DNA of 64,000 bases from Ceratopteris richardii (lineage: Eukaryota > Streptophyta > Polypodiopsida > Polypodiales > Pteridaceae): NCBI GenBank assembly GCA_020310875.1, contig CM035407.1, forward strand, positions 204,347,729-204,411,728, in the 5' to 3' direction. Position numbers and translations under genes: made by a program. The notes below the pieces were generated by a model. It did not search any database. It was not told the origin of the DNA and was given only the letters and a program-made list of their open reading frames with translations. Below, one piece after another: positions 11,605 to 26,805 of the stretch; the first letter of the stretch is position 1; the number at the start of each line of letters is the position of its first letter.

Positions 11605-12199
11605 AATGAATGACACAAATGTCACAAGGACATTTCTACGATGACAAGCTTCATGACCCAGTTTCTTGCAGCCAGCTGTATGCGAAAATTACTTTAATTT
11701 ATTACACCATTCTCTACCTGATGATGCACCAATTGGCCAGTTATTTTTACATACTTCCTATCAGGCAACTTAAACTTATGAGTCCTAGTTTAGATAGGTA
11801 CCATTGATTAACCAAAAAGGGAGGAAAGAGAAGAACAACATAACAAGAGGTATATATTGTCATACTCCAGAGAAGAGTGTGAGGACAAAAAAAAAAACAT
11901 AAAGTCGTAATGTGAGATGAGGAAGAAATCAAAATATCATTCAACCACTTCAAGAGGTTAGTTAACAATCATTTGATTTCCACAAGAACTCTTTGAAGTT
12001 TTCTATAGGATGATTCTCTAAGACTTTGAATTAGGAAAGCATGCTCCAGAACCCACTTAAAATCCTAAAAAACGTTTATTTGTCAGATAACCACTGTGTA
12101 TGCTCGTACTGAAATGAAAGTCAACAACAACTTGAAAGGAAAATCACTGCCCATGGAGCTCGAAACCAATAAAATAAGACCACAGCTTATGAATCTTAC
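11605..12199. other. Unassigned DNA
   Basis: Ordinary-complexity, AT-rich sequence with no recognisable coding frame or repeat on either strand. It lies on the 3' side of the two possible minus-strand exons below and could be intron or 3' flank. Confidence 0.4.
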
Positions 12200-12295
12200 T
12201 GTTTTAGTATCAAACTCACTGCAGATATTCTCAGCATCATCATCTTGAGGATCCGACTCTGTCTTTAGAAGCACCAAAATGTGTAAGATAGACAT
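12200..12295 (-). CDS. Possible host exon, unidentified (exon 2)
   Basis: A 96-nt segment (32 codons) on the minus strand, preceded by a TTCTAG acceptor and followed by a GTAAGA donor, with phase 0 at both ends. It contains an acidic stretch (ESDPQDDDAENICSEFD). A 66-bp intron with GT-AG ends separates it from the next candidate exon upstream. I do not recognise the protein. Support is only the paired splice signals, matching phases and coding-like composition; it may be a decayed gene. Confidence 0.3.
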
Positions 12296-12361
12296 CTAGA
12301 ATGATTAGTTGGACAACTGTTCAGGTTCCCACAGATCTTGTCAAAGAGTGTATATTTTTAC

Positions 12362-12481
12362 CTCATCAAAGCCTTGCTCTTCAAAGTAAGATGTTTGTGC
12401 CTTCTTAGAAGCCAAGCAGTTGGACGTTTTTTGACTTTCTGATTTTCCATTGGCACCACCTTTCTTCTCAAAAGCTGGCAT
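12362..12481 (-). CDS. Possible host exon, unidentified (exon 1)
   Basis: A 120-nt segment (40 codons) on the minus strand. It is lysine- and serine-rich (AFEKKGGANGKSESQK), ends FEEQGFDE and is followed by a GTAAAA donor in phase 0. An AG precedes its ATG, so it can be an internal exon or a start. It pairs in phase with the segment at 12200-12295. No family recognised. Confidence 0.3.
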
Positions 12482-15655
<3,174 letters not shown>

Positions 15656-15707
15656 TCCTTGAGCTTTCCAGCATCCTTCTCCTCGCTCCCTTGTCTACAG
15701 CAACAAC

Positions 15708-16454
15708 ATGGAAGGCAGGAAAAGCTTTGCCTCTGCCCTGTTGCACCAGCCGCTCTCTATACCAGCCCCAGTCAACAAACCAACAGCATGGGAGTCTTAC
15801 TTACTCCAAGAACTGAAGAAACTCCAAGGAGAAATGGCAGCAATGAAGCAGGAAATTAATAAGAAAGATGAACAAATAGCCAGATTGCAACAAAAGCTTG
15901 ATGAAACACAAGGAAACAGCCAGCAAACAGGAGCTGAATCACCAAATAAAGTCGACTTGGCAACACAATTATCCGAGGTAAAACTATCCAGCTCTACACA
16001 TTTTTCAAAAGAAGTAATGTTTGTGGTAAAGGAGCAGGAATTGGTGGACAGCAACAAGAAAGTTATCAGGATTGGAGGCCTCCCCCTAGGGTGGGACAGA
16101 GAGGACATCGCACCCGAGTTAAAAGATGACTGCATCCTTGAAACAGAAGTACTAGAAGCACAACTAACCAAGGTGGTCCCCTTCATCCATCTAGGGTCTC
16201 CGGTCTTCATCACACCCAAAGGAACTCAGGCAAGGGTAAGCTATTTTGACATGTCAGATAAGATAGCTGTCATGAAGCAAGCAAAGTCACTACAAGGTAC
16301 TAAAGTATGGATAGCAGATGAACTCACCCCACTCCAACTTAAAAATCGACAGGCAGAGTTAACTAAAGTCAGAGAAGCCAGGAAGAATGGAAAGTGGGCA
16401 GTATACAGAGGAGGTCAAGCTATTATCAGAGATGTTCATACCCATACCACATAG
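15708..16454 (+). CDS. Divergent LINE ORF1 protein (stand-alone)
   Basis: A 248-residue intact frame. Residues about 25-70 form a heptad-patterned coiled coil (LQELKKLQGEMAAMKQEINKK and onward). Residues about 105-200 look RRM-like, starting VIRIGGLPLGWDREDI. The C-terminal block DELTPLQLKNRQAEL...VREARKNGKWAVYRGGQAII aligns with the ORF1 C-terminus of LINE C (DDDLTPMQVAHRRACM...QARKEGKKASYRDGRVII). It therefore belongs to the same ORF1 superfamily but is clearly diverged. By family it binds element RNA; it has no enzymatic domain. The intact frame suggests recent activity or selection. The ATG at 15708 is the first in frame after the (CT)n. Confidence 0.8.
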   Translation: MEGRKSFASALLHQPLSIPAPVNKPTAWESYLLQELKKLQGEMAAMKQEINKKDEQIARLQQKLDETQGNSQQTGAESPNKVDLATQLSEVKLSSSTHFSKEVMFVVKEQELVDSNKKVIRIGGLPLGWDREDIAPELKDDCILETEVLEAQLTKVVPFIHLGSPVFITPKGTQARVSYFDMSDKIAVMKQAKSLQGTKVWIADELTPLQLKNRQAELTKVREARKNGKWAVYRGGQAIIRDVHTHTT

Positions 16455-16641
16455 GAAGAAACAGCTATCTCCCTCATTTGTAATATATATTGATGTAATT
16501 TTGAAACTCTTATGAGTCATAAGAGTGCTTTGGAAGCCACATCCCCCCCCTTTTATTTTGATTTTTCCCTTTTATTATAGCCCCTTGAGGGCTTCCCCCC
16601 CAAGTGGAATGTAATGTTTTGATGTACCTGATCGGTCCCAT

Positions 16642-16657
16642 AGGTCGACTTCGGCCT
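16642..16657 (+). other. Half-LINE 3' terminal hairpin
   Basis: AGGTCGACTTCGGCCT with flanking CCCAT upstream and CTAATATTTCTTTC downstream. It matches the LINE C tail closely, including the G-C version of the sixth stem pair. Confidence 0.8.
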
Positions 16658-16690
16658 CTAATATTTCTTTCTTTCTTTCTTTCTCTCTCA

Positions 16691-17449
16691 CAGAAAAGGA
16701 AAAGATAGACATTTCAAATGTTTGGGACCATCAAGAACATTTGAAAACTCATCTCAAACTCAAAATAGCTTTGTGCAAAAAGGTTGGTTCTTTCTGCACC
16801 TAATTTCTACTCGTACTTGTGTATGTCTACAATAGACTATAGCTATGGCATATTTTGTCCACACTGAATTTCCAGCCGTATACAATGTTGATCATGGCCT
16901 ATTATCAGCTTTTGCTGCTTTTCACTTTTCATATCAGATTGAGATTTTAGCTTTGTAAATATGTATTCTGTCCTCACAAATCTGGATTCTGAAGTTTCTG
17001 GACTTCAATTTTTAAAATATATTAATCTCGATTTGAATGATATAACCACTTTGCCACAAAATTGGAAGCTTACTCGATTAGGGGAGTTCATGTTGGAGTG
17101 ACCAGTATTGTTGCATGTGGTACACCAGCTTTGCATGCACATGTCTTGACTAGTTCACGACTCCTCCACTTCACGTCAAAGTTGCACTACTAAATCATCG
17201 TTGCAACGTGACGCAACGAAGTAACCTTTTCCTTTTGGTGACTTCGTTGCATCTTGAGTGCTCCTAGTTTCCTCCTAAGTTGCTCAATCAAGTCAAGACT
17301 ACTTGAATCCCACCTTCGAAATGCAATCTAGCCTCCTTTATTCAAGAAACGGCCTCCACAATGTCATTCAATGTGGCATCCAGTCCCAATGATTCCCGAA
17401 GCTTCTATTGAAAAGACCTTTGGAGAGCCTTCTATCCACTTTTTTACTG
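16691..17449. other. Unassigned DNA
   Basis: No coding frame or clear repeat. It lies between the half-LINE tail and a gag fossil and may belong in part to the same gypsy remnant. Confidence 0.35.
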
Positions 17450-17880
17450 TAAAGTCTCCTCGAGCATGCGGCGAACGAGAAACGAGTGCTTTTGCACATG
17501 TATAAAATTCATGGAAGAATTCACCTCGCTTGATCCAAGGCTCGCCAAAAAGAGTTGCTTGGTTGAAGCGTTTGACAGAAGGAAGTCTTCAAGGCCTCTC
17601 ATGTGTTAAAGTGCCCATCCCCGTGTTGGTTGTACCATTTGTCCACAAGTCTATCTAAGATAGAAGGGAACACTACTAGCATAGCGTCCTCTCGATGTTG
17701 TAGCCTATGTCCACGGCATAAGAAGATGAACCTCCTCACGTGATCATCTACATTTTCATGTACTAAACCTTTAAAAGTAGGGAACTTAATATTTAACCTG
17801 AACAATAAATTTGAGAGGTCCTCCATTGATGCCTAAGTTTCTTTTGAGGTGTTTGAAGCAAAATCAAGGGTCCTTCTAGA
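17450..17880 (-). mobile_element. Ty3/gypsy-type gag fossil
   Basis: Minus-strand remains of a retrotransposon gag domain: FPTFKG, then HENVDDHVRRFIFLC, then VVFPSILDRLVDKWY and further similarity downstream. This is the pattern of the Retrotrans_gag family. It is broken. Boundaries are approximate, and no LTR pair could be assigned, although a primer-site-like sequence lies near 18130-18150. Confidence 0.65.
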
Positions 17881-19040
17881 TTTCTCTTTTGAAAGCCGTG
17901 TAGAGGCTAAATCAATGGTAAGATTTAAAGGTAAAGAGGTATTGACTCGTTGAGTTGACTGGATGAAAGTTGAGTTGACTTTCTGGAGCTCTTATACTCG
18001 CGAAGAAGCTCCTTGTCCGCTCGAGTACGAGTCATGTACCCACTAATAAAACTCAAAGAATCAAGAAAAACAATGCGAGAAACGATTGTTTACTGAACTA
18101 GGTACCTCACACAGAACATGCAAGGATCCCATCATGCGTGCCAAACTATAGAAGAGGCAATGGGGACCAAAGTTCAAGTACTCCTACTCAAGGGGATTCT
18201 TCCTCAATGAAGTATGTGTTGTGAGATGTCTATGTGCAGGAATACAACTTGACAGAGAAGTCACATGATGAGAAAATTACAAGAATACTTATAAGAATGG
18301 CACAATTCCTTTAAGACTTCAAATGATTACAATAAGTCAAAATAATCCAAATGAGCATTAGAGTGGGCTAGTAGTCACTCCACATACTAGAACATGAGTA
18401 CACAAAAATCAACATTAGGAAATATATAAAACAATCAAGTACTCTCTGCAAGTGAAATGCAACAAACTCCAACTCCAACTGAGATACACTAGCCAACGCT
18501 TACTCAATCACCCTGTCATGCTATGTGCCCCTCAACTGAGAAGCCAACGCTCTATATAGTCACGACAAAGTGGCCTCGACACACAGTGGGTAGAGTCGCA
18601 ACAGGGTGTAGAGGGTAGCCAAGAGATATCTAGGTAGAGAGTACAATGAGAACAAAGACAAGACAACAGAGTAGTAATGATCGGAGATGAGATCAATAAT
18701 ACGAGATCCAAGATGGCAAAATGAGTGCCAAGCCTCTTCTGATATAGGCTCCAGAGGCCATAGAGTGGCATTGCCGAGTCCAAGCTTTTTATGACACATG
18801 CACCCAACTGACAAGATTGGTGGAAGGAGTGAGCTAATTTTGGCACTGGAAGCCAACCATCTTTAGGTCCTCCGATTAGATCTTCTGACATTGCATATAC
18901 TTGCATTGGCTTTCTCTGCATTTATTTACACTTTAACCATTTATTGACAATTTCAAAAAGATTTATCCCGTGCCGCGTCAAAATGAGTGGTCACACTATC
19001 GCCAAGGTAGTCATGCCAAAAGTAGGTAGAGGAGTTTCCT
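17881..19040. other. Unassigned DNA
   Basis: No recognisable gene. The minus-strand open frames at about 18530-18920 are not similar to anything I know. Part of this may be the leader or LTR of the gag fossil next to it. Confidence 0.35.
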
Positions 19041-19262
19041 AACTTCGGAGGTGCCAAAATGGATGGAAGTGAAGTCTTATTTTAGTAGTGCCAGAAATGG
19101 GTCGAGGTGGTGCCCTATTTTATTAGTGCCAAAAAGAGGTGGAGGTGGCACCCTATTTTGGGTGTGCCAAGAAGAGGTGGAGGCGACGCCCACATTTCAT
19201 GTTGACAAGAGGTGGAGTCAATCCCACATTCCATGTTGACGAGAGGTGGAGTCGATCTAACT
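19041..19262 (+). repeat. Minisatellite, unit about 45 bp
   Basis: Four to five diverged tandem units built around GTGCCAAAANNGGTGGAGGTG and CCCTATTTT; the last units replace GTGCCA with GTTGACGAG. Confidence 0.75.
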
Positions 19263-19570
19263 TTTAGTGCAAGACAAGGCCACTCTTTTTGGATTTCCAT
19301 AAGAGTAGATCTTTAGCACCTTTCTTTTCTCCCCATGATAAGAGATGCTTGCAAGCTTCGACCTAAATGCCTTCTGATTCCTTCTCTGCCTTGTCTTGAG
19401 ATAGTGTGGTTGATGCCTTTTACCATGTCCTTTGTGCTCAGTCTATGTGCTATGTTTCTCTGTCCTTGATGTCAAATCACATGTGTCTGTCCTTCGCTAT
19501 GTTCTTGATGCCACTTGTCTCTTGTACCTTCCTTGGCCATTTTGTCTTCAACCTTATGCTTGGGCCCAAG

Positions 19571-19770
19571 GTGAGGGTCGCCCAAGGGTGACCCCCCTTG
19601 GCCGTTCAGGCGAGGGGTTGCCCAATGGGTGGCCCTCAAGCCCTTTAGGGCGAGGCGTCGCCCTTAGGTGGCCCCCCATGCCCTTTAGTGCGAGGGGTCA
19701 CCCAACGGTGGTCCTCCAAGCCCTCTAGGGCCAAGGGTCACCCATATGGAGTCCCCTAAGCCCAAAGTGC
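19571..19770 (+). repeat. GC-rich minisatellite, unit about 48 bp
   Basis: About four diverged tandem units containing GCGAGGGGTCGCCCAA, GGTGGCCC and CAAGCCCTTTAGG. It is GC-rich in an AT-rich setting. No gene. Confidence 0.8.
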
Positions 19771-20308
19771 TTAAGGAAATGTTTGAAGAAATTGCCCAAG
19801 TTGCCCCACAAAGTATTGAACACAATGCTTGAAGAAAATGCCCAAGGGAGTGCTCCAAGGAGATGCTCCCAGAACTCATGTCATAGCCCAAGAAAAGATC
19901 AATTTCCAACGTCAGCAGATAGCCCCTGTTGCAAGGACAAGGACATCCAGGTCATAGCTTGTCATTCCAAAGAGCAACTATTATCATATCCCAAGAATGA
20001 TATATCTTTTGTCGAATTAAAGTATATGTGATGTATATATGGAAACATATATATTTATGTGTCATAATAATAAAAATCTCTTCAAAGGGATAAAAACCTC
20101 GATTTTATTTTGGATATGAACGATCTAAACAATTTAAATTATATAAATCTCAATTTAAACCTCATGATTTTAATCTCTCGGCCATAATGTGATAGATTCT
20201 AAAATCAAGTGTGATTCGTTGCTCTCAAGATCGATTTTGATCACAAGGAGATAAAGGTAGAATATTTTTAACTCATGCATGCATGCAGTGTGTGCATGTG
20301 TGTGTGAA

Positions 20309-20339
<31 letters not shown>

Positions 20340-20769
20340 TGTGCACGCATGCATGAATGCATGTATGTATGTAAACAATAGTTCTTGTAGACCTTGATCA
20401 AGGTGGCTATCAAGAATATAACAAAAAATTCAAGCACATGCAAAGGTCTTCTTAGATTTCACACACATCCCATCTCCCATTTAAAAATAAAAACAAAATA
20501 AAAAATAAAAAACTCGAAAGAAACCCTTCGTAAAATGCAACTTCCAAATTATGAAACAATCAAGCATGAACTTTATAGTGTTGAGCTATTGGTGCTGGTT
20601 TCAATCCATAAAAATCCTTTTCTACCCCCATACAAGATATTTTCTATGTCTCCATACTTATAGGACATATGAATAGGCATCTTCGAATATGCTCCAACTG
20701 CATTTGATTTTTGACCTTGGGGGGGAGAGAGAGACCCAGAATATGCCCCAACTGCATTTGATTTTTAAC
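19771..20769. other. Unassigned AT-rich DNA
   Basis: No gene seen. It contains a short (GA)n run near 20310-20335 flanked by GCATGCATG words and a duplicated phrase (CCAACTGCATTTGATTTTT) at about 20694 and 20747. Confidence 0.4.
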
Positions 20770-21139
20770 TATGCAATTTAGCCCATCCGAAACAATGCAG
20801 CAGGGCCAACAAACATGCTTGCATCATAGAATGCTTAAGAGCAATAGCCATGGAGAGTTGGCAATTGATCTTAGCCTAAGCATTTCCCAAAAGAGTGGGA
20901 ACCATTATGATAAGCTTTGGTCCAGGGACCAAGATCCATGTCCTTAAGGGATTGATAAGTGAAATCCTATTCCAATCTGTCATAGGCTTTATCAAAATCT
21001 ATCTTAAGAAAGAGAACGTTTTGCAACGACTCTTATGCATATTCGAGGCCTTCCCAAATGTCAGAGATGGTTTCAAGAATTGGCCTACCTTTGACGAAGC
21101 CTTTGTGGTCCTCATGGATCCAAGATCGAAGATGGAAGG
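20770..21139 (-). mobile_element. Plant L1-type LINE RT fragment, 3' side of split
   Basis: Minus-strand translation gives HEDHKGFVKGRPILETI, then LFLKIDFDKAYDRLEWDF, the RT fingers-palm segment typical of plant L1 elements. It stops exactly at the gypsy LTR border (21140). The preceding RT part, ending ALANRIK, is found just beyond the other LTR at about 27328. The L1 was therefore in place first and the gypsy element inserted into its RT gene. Confidence 0.8.
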
Positions 21140-21593
21140 TGCAAGAGAATGAAGATTACGACCACCACCACATGCTAGAGAGATGACTCTCCTCCCAACC
21201 ATATGCCTCTATATATAGCTCTCTCCAGGGGACTCCCTTCTTCGAAAGGTGGATCTAACCATCCATGTGTCGGCCATGTAACTGCATGTGCACAAAGTGT
21301 CCCAATTAAGTTAGCTGTAGTTAACTCAAGTGGACCTTCTAGAAGGCTCTAGATCTCTTTGGGCAAAATACTCTCCCCATGTATCCCATAGGGATTGAAC
21401 CCAAGACCTCCTCTTCACACCCTTGAGACTTAACCACTAAGCTAAGTGGATCACTTGTTTATAAGAGCACATGAACTGCTACGTAACTTTAGTCTCGAGA
21501 TCTTTGGTCATACACATGGGTGATCAAACGATGTCCGATTTCAGATTTGTCTAAATCAGCCGAACACTTAGATCATAGACTTACTTTATTACA
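21140..21593 (-). repeat. Gypsy 3' LTR
   Basis: 454 bp, TG...CA ends. It shares a continuous match with 26806-27327. Contains a TATATATAG box near 21214 and, on the minus strand, a tRNA-like block with box A-like and box B-like (GGGTTCAATCCC) motifs at about 21390-21455. Confidence 0.8.
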
Positions 21594-21612
21594 TTCTTCC
21601 CCCCTTGGAAAA
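21594..21612 (-). other. Polypurine tract of gypsy element
   Basis: Minus strand reads CCAAGGGGGGAAGAA directly before the 3' LTR. It is the second-strand priming site by family rule. Confidence 0.75.
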
Positions 21613-22998
21613 AATATTTTCGTCATCGAAAATAGAGCTATATGAGTACTGTAGGCAACCCTCGAGCCTCATGTTGGATAGAATATCGATTTTTCTTTGC
21701 TAGGGTTTTCAAATGAAAACGAGTTATAATTCCAAGTACTTGAACTTTCACAAGTTCAAGTCCAATTGGTTTATTCTTGACTAATTTGTAGCGACAAGAG
21801 CTTTTTACTTCTTGTCTTTAGATTCCTTTCTTATTGAAGCTTTAGGCAGCTACCCCCCCTGGAACTTTACAAGAATCTCTCTATTGGTTAAGTCTAAGCA
21901 TCCACTCATGCTTTTTTGGGTTTTACCAAAATCCCTTTAAGGATAGGCAAACATTATGTTTTACCTTCCATAGACTTAATTACTGTCATCACGGTTGCAA
22001 ACTACATACTTGGAATATTTCACTCTGTTCACACTTAGAAGAGCTTACTCTTTTCACACTTTTCCATTGGATAAATGGAACTTAGCAAAAAGTTCTCGAA
22101 AGAAGTTTGATTGCCAATACTTGGGCAAACTTTAGAGTAGTTCCAATCACAATTTTCTTGGACAAACCTTGCCAAGCTTGATCAAGTCTTGTTGACCTTG
22201 CGACAAGAATAAAGATTTAATCTTTATCGTTAAGATCTCTTAAACTAACAAAAGCATCTTTGCTTACCCATGGGATTTTAGAGAGCTTTCCCTCAACTCA
22301 AGTCCATGCATATGCAGATGCCTCTCAAGTTTCAAAACTAAGAATCTTATTAATATTGATACATTGCTAGGTTATATCAATCATTGGACTTTAAGTACTA
22401 CTACCGGTGGTTTGGGAATTTCATTTCACTACTAAGAAGAATTTTATTCTTCAAGGACATGAGGTTCATTCTAAGGAATCAAATAACCAAAGCAAATGAT
22501 TCATCATGGAATCCATTGCACTATTGTAATGATCTTTGAAAGAATTTCTTGACTTTCAGACAAGACTCTAAAAGCTTTATTACTAGGACGATGTTCATGT
22601 CACAAGTATCAAACTAAAGGATAACCTCAAGATATGGTTTCCCATTTCCTTATAAAAGTTTGGCAGGAACTTTTATTTACATGTATTCCTATTTTTTATT
22701 TTAAGAAAAATATTATCAATTGTTCAATCGTTTGTTGTTACTAGAGTACTTTAAACATAATTCGATAATCCACTTTGATTGCATAGTTTAAAGTATATGC
22801 ATCTTTTGAAGATTAGACCTGTAACAAGTCTCCTAATCTTGAATCACAATCGCACACAGAATAATAGGCCTCGACACCACAAGATATAAAGAAGGAAAAC
22901 AGAGTATACGCAGAACAAGAAGAGAGAGAATTTTATTATCTGTGCAGATTTACAAGTAGTATTGATCTGCGTTACAAAATCTATCAGATAGCTTCAAT

Positions 22999-23460
22999 GT
23001 GAAGCCTTATCCACCCGACCACCCCCGAGCTAATCTCAATCCCAATCTCAATCACAATCACAATCACAATCCCAATCCCAATCCCAATCCCAATCCCAAT
23101 CCCAATCCCAATCCCAATCCCAATCCCAATCCCAATCCCAATCCCAATCCCAATCCCAATCCCAATCCCAATCCCAATCCCAATCCCAATCCCAATCCCA
23201 ATCCCAATCCCACTCCCACTCCCAATCCCACTCCCAATCCCACTCCCAATCCCACTCCCAATCCCAATCCCAATCCCAATCCCAATCCCAATCCCAATCC
23301 CAATCCCAATCCCAATCCCAATCCCAATCCCAATCCCAATCCCAATCCCAATCCCAATCCCAATCCCAATCCCAATCCCAATCCCAATCCCAATCCCAAT
23401 CCCAATCCCAATCCCAATCCCAATCTCAATCTCAATCTCAATCTCAATCTCAATCGCAAT
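22999..23460 (+). repeat. (CCCAAT)n hexanucleotide array
   Basis: About 70 units of CCCAAT (ATTGGG on the other strand), with CTCAAT/ACAATC variants at both edges and a central block at about 23210-23260 where CCCACT alternates with CCCAAT. It lies inside the gypsy fossil. The Pro-Asn and Gly-Ile frames across it are artefacts. Confidence 0.98.
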
Positions 23461-26036
23461 TCCAGAAGCCGAAAAACGATCGTAATGACTGTACAACCAT
23501 CCTCCTTTTCTATCTCTCAGTCTTCGTCTTTTTGGATCTCCACCTTTTGCCAGCGCATGACCAATCACGCCTTCCTAGACCCGCACTTTTAGAATCTACA
23601 TGCTCCAAGATAGCGTCTTTTCGCATGTCTCGTGCAAGACTTCCAGACCACCCATGCATCTACTTTTCATGTCCACCATCAAAAATCGTACCTGCAAAAA
23701 TAGAGGTGATCCCTGCAACGCACTTACACACACGTCAATCACCCAAAAATAACCTATATACCCATGTGCATTTTCTAAATCCGCGAACATGAATAAGATG
23801 AATGAATGAAGGCTTCTCTTTTTTTTTTTTTTTTAAGTGATGGAAAACGGCACTTTTCCAAGCCCTGTAACTCAAAAACGGTAAGGAATCAGCTTGAGCT
23901 TGTGAGAGACAAAAATATTCAGTTCTTAAATATGTACAATAGTGTTAGAGACGTCTCAGGTCCAAATCTGCTTCCAGATATCACTTTTGGGCCCTGCAAA
24001 ATCGAAAATTCTAGAGAGATGAAAAAACATGAAAAATCTCTTCATTAACCTATCTTCATGGAACTAAATGAGACATAAAACATAGGAACTACAAAAAATT
24101 CAATCAGGTAAAATTTTTCTACTAAGAGTACTCTACCTTTCTCTCATACAACACTTTTTCAGATTCCTTCATCTTCATGCTCGAAATTAACATACAAATT
24201 TCATGCGACAACTTTCTAGAGAGAGAATGTAAAAACTTATTGCTACAAAATTTTACAGACATGATCAGAATATCCTAAACATAAAATTTCATTATTACCT
24301 ACACATCTTTTTTTTTTCCGGGTGGAAAATCAGTGTGGCATCTTACAAAACCGATCTATAATAATCACCGTGAACACTTCATCGTCTTCTTTATCACTTG
24401 AGAATCATCTAGATTCTTTTCTAGAAGTAATAGCCTACCAATATCTTAGAAGACTTTAATGATTGAGCTTTAAAAGTGGTGCTCGAGTGTGAAGAAAGCT
24501 AATGTTCTGCTCCTCGTACGTAGTAAACAACCACCTTTAAGGTTAGGCATCCCATTCTTTTCTAGACTTTGGCATGCCAAAATGTTATTTTGTAGATAAC
24601 TTTCTTCAATAAACATCTTCATCTTGAAGATGTTTACTTTCCCTTCTGTTGAATTCGATCCCAGACCTCCCAATTGCGTTCCTCCTCATTCTTGGGGAGA
24701 GAATCCTTTTTAAAGAGGTCCATTCCAAGATCTCAAAGAGACTCATCCACCATGTGTAGGCCTTAGGGCCTAACGACAAACAGGCCTCTACCACTTGCAC
24801 AAGTTTGGGGTTGTTCTTGAGTAGGTGGACATCATTCTACTTTTCCAAGAACGTTAAGACTACACCCTTATTTCAATCCTTATCTTCACCTGAAGAAGTA
24901 AGAAGGACGTAGATCTTTCCCTAAAGAAAGATCCGATGGATTGCTTACATGTACTGATTGCCCCAAAGTGTTCACAAAAAGTGGAGTGGCAAGAATCATC
25001 AACCTGAAACGACTCAAACTACCAATTAAGGGAAACAAGTCCGTTTGGGAAATGGATGGATCCTTATCCTTTTCCAAAACAAACAGACGTAGGCGAGTTC
25101 GCTATTGTATCAATATGGCTAGCAAGGATAGCCCTACCTACATCTTTAGGCTTTTGGAGCAAGTCCAAAATAGCCCAAAGGTGATTTTGAACCCCGTCAA
25201 TGGATTGACGAAGCTCTGTGACCTCAACCTGGACATTGGACAAATGTCCAAGGCCCTTCTCTACTTTCAACAACCTATCTTCGAATTCGTTGCTCTCATT
25301 TGAAGTGGTGTTGATTTCCCCTTGATGCGTGGTATCCTCAATGTTTAAAGCTAAAGTCGTTGATTCTACGTTCCATGCATGAGGCACATGAGTTAGAATT
25401 GAAATCATTCTTGCATATGCATGCGATGCACGTGATGCTATAGATAGGCTAAACATGAATGAAGATACAGATGAAAGTGGTACCGAAACATACATAAATA
25501 CGCTTATACTACTCGTAAGCGTGACGTGGCTTGAAGTACCCTCAATTGCACACAGCCTGTTATTAACTTTCTTTAGAGCTCCTAACGCGAGTAGTGCATG
25601 ATAAAATGAAGAAAACAATGCACAGTATCACAAGAGTACTTCTCGATTTAATTTTGCTTCGTCGTAGACTGGATTCTAGCAGAGGGTGCTAGAAATACGA
25701 CGTGGCAAAACCTCCAAGAGTCGATGAAATCCAAAGCTTCACTTTCGTATATCGAATACTTCACGATGCTCCAAGATGCCTTGACTGAAAGTAGAGAAGA
25801 TGTCTTCCTTTGTCTCTGAGAAATAAGTGAATAGTGCTTCACTTTGTCCTTCTCGAGGTCAAGAAAACAATGCACAATCAGCTCACGATGGACTTCAAGA
25901 TATGCTCAGATTTGGGTTCGGATGGATGTTATAGCAGAACACTTAAGAAGATGCAAGAGAAATCTTCTTAGGCTCGGGTTTAGCAGAGAAAATGTGTGGT
26001 ATTAGCCACAACAAAGTCTATGAACACCAAACATAG

Positions 26037-26600
26037 TTAGTGTAGCGGTTGGGGCATAGGCGTCTAAAACTTGAGGTTTCACGTTTGATCCCTTCTCAGA
26101 ACGCACGCTTCTACGGAGCCGGGTAGATAATAGGAACGTACGGACAGTTCTTTTATACCTACAAGCACCTCCAAAAATCTACACAAATAAATACCAACAG
26201 AGAGAGAAATCGTCGAACAGTTCTTTCTCTATTGGTTTATAAGATATCCCTCAATTAATGGCGTCGTCAGTTCAATCCTTCAAGGATGCAAGTCTAGATA
26301 ATGTTTTTTCTTATTTTCTTTGAGTTCCTCCATCCTTCACAAAAGTAGCACCGAGAGTGTTTGAAAAACGTTGAAGAATATGGCTTTTGTGGTTAGAGCG
26401 GACTCTACTACCTCACAAGTCATGGGTTCCATTCTCACAATCCGTTAACTGTACATAATTCAAGCTTTGTTTGACGCGGCAACCACACAATAAAGATCTA
26501 AATCTATTAGTACAAGTATCGTGATTTACGTTTGCCCGTTTGGTTAGAGTAAAGCCTTTGGTATCTTTGCGGTTCGATCCCGTCTAGACACACTAGAGCC
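26037..26600 (+). repeat. Chain of tRNA-like Pol III promoter sequences
   Basis: Four tRNA-like segments about 150 bp apart in the gypsy leader, on the + strand: about 26040 (TAGCGGTTGG...GTTTGATCCC), about 26225 (weaker, ...AGTTCAATCC), about 26385 (GTGGTTAGAGCGG...GGGTTCCATTC) and about 26535 (TTTGGTTAGAGT...GGTTCGATCCC). The last has a perfect box B. None folds as a full functional tRNA by eye. They may be SINE heads or tRNA-derived spacers. Confidence 0.5.
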
Positions 26601-26792
26601 ATGATGTACTATATGCTTTTTTGCTATTTAAAACCATGCAAGAAAGGCATACAAAAGCGAACTATGAACTCGTGAGTACAAAAGAAACATATTGACATTT
26701 CCGTTGAAAGAAGCTCACGCAACTACGAAAAATTGGCTATTCTACATATAAAGAAGATGATAGTCCCTCCCAAAGTCTTCATGGAAGCTCTA

Positions 26793-26804
26793 GCTCTCAT
26801 ACCA
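26793..26804 (-). other. Primer binding site of gypsy element
   Basis: Minus strand TGGTATGAGAGC, one base off the usual plant site TGGTATCAGAGC complementary to initiator tRNA-Met, beside the 5' LTR. Confidence 0.8.
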
Positions 26805-26805
26805 A

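Noticed and set aside
18130-18150. Primer binding site of an LTR element linked to the gag fossil
   Set aside because: A TGGCACGCATGATGGGATC-like word is suggestive, but no LTR pair could be found around it.
22984-23592. Gly-Ile and Pro-Asn repeat proteins of about 195 codons
   Set aside because: They are translations of the (CCCAAT)n array on each strand.
26037-26600. Functional tRNA genes
   Set aside because: Acceptor and anticodon stems do not pair well by eye; only the internal promoter boxes are convincing.
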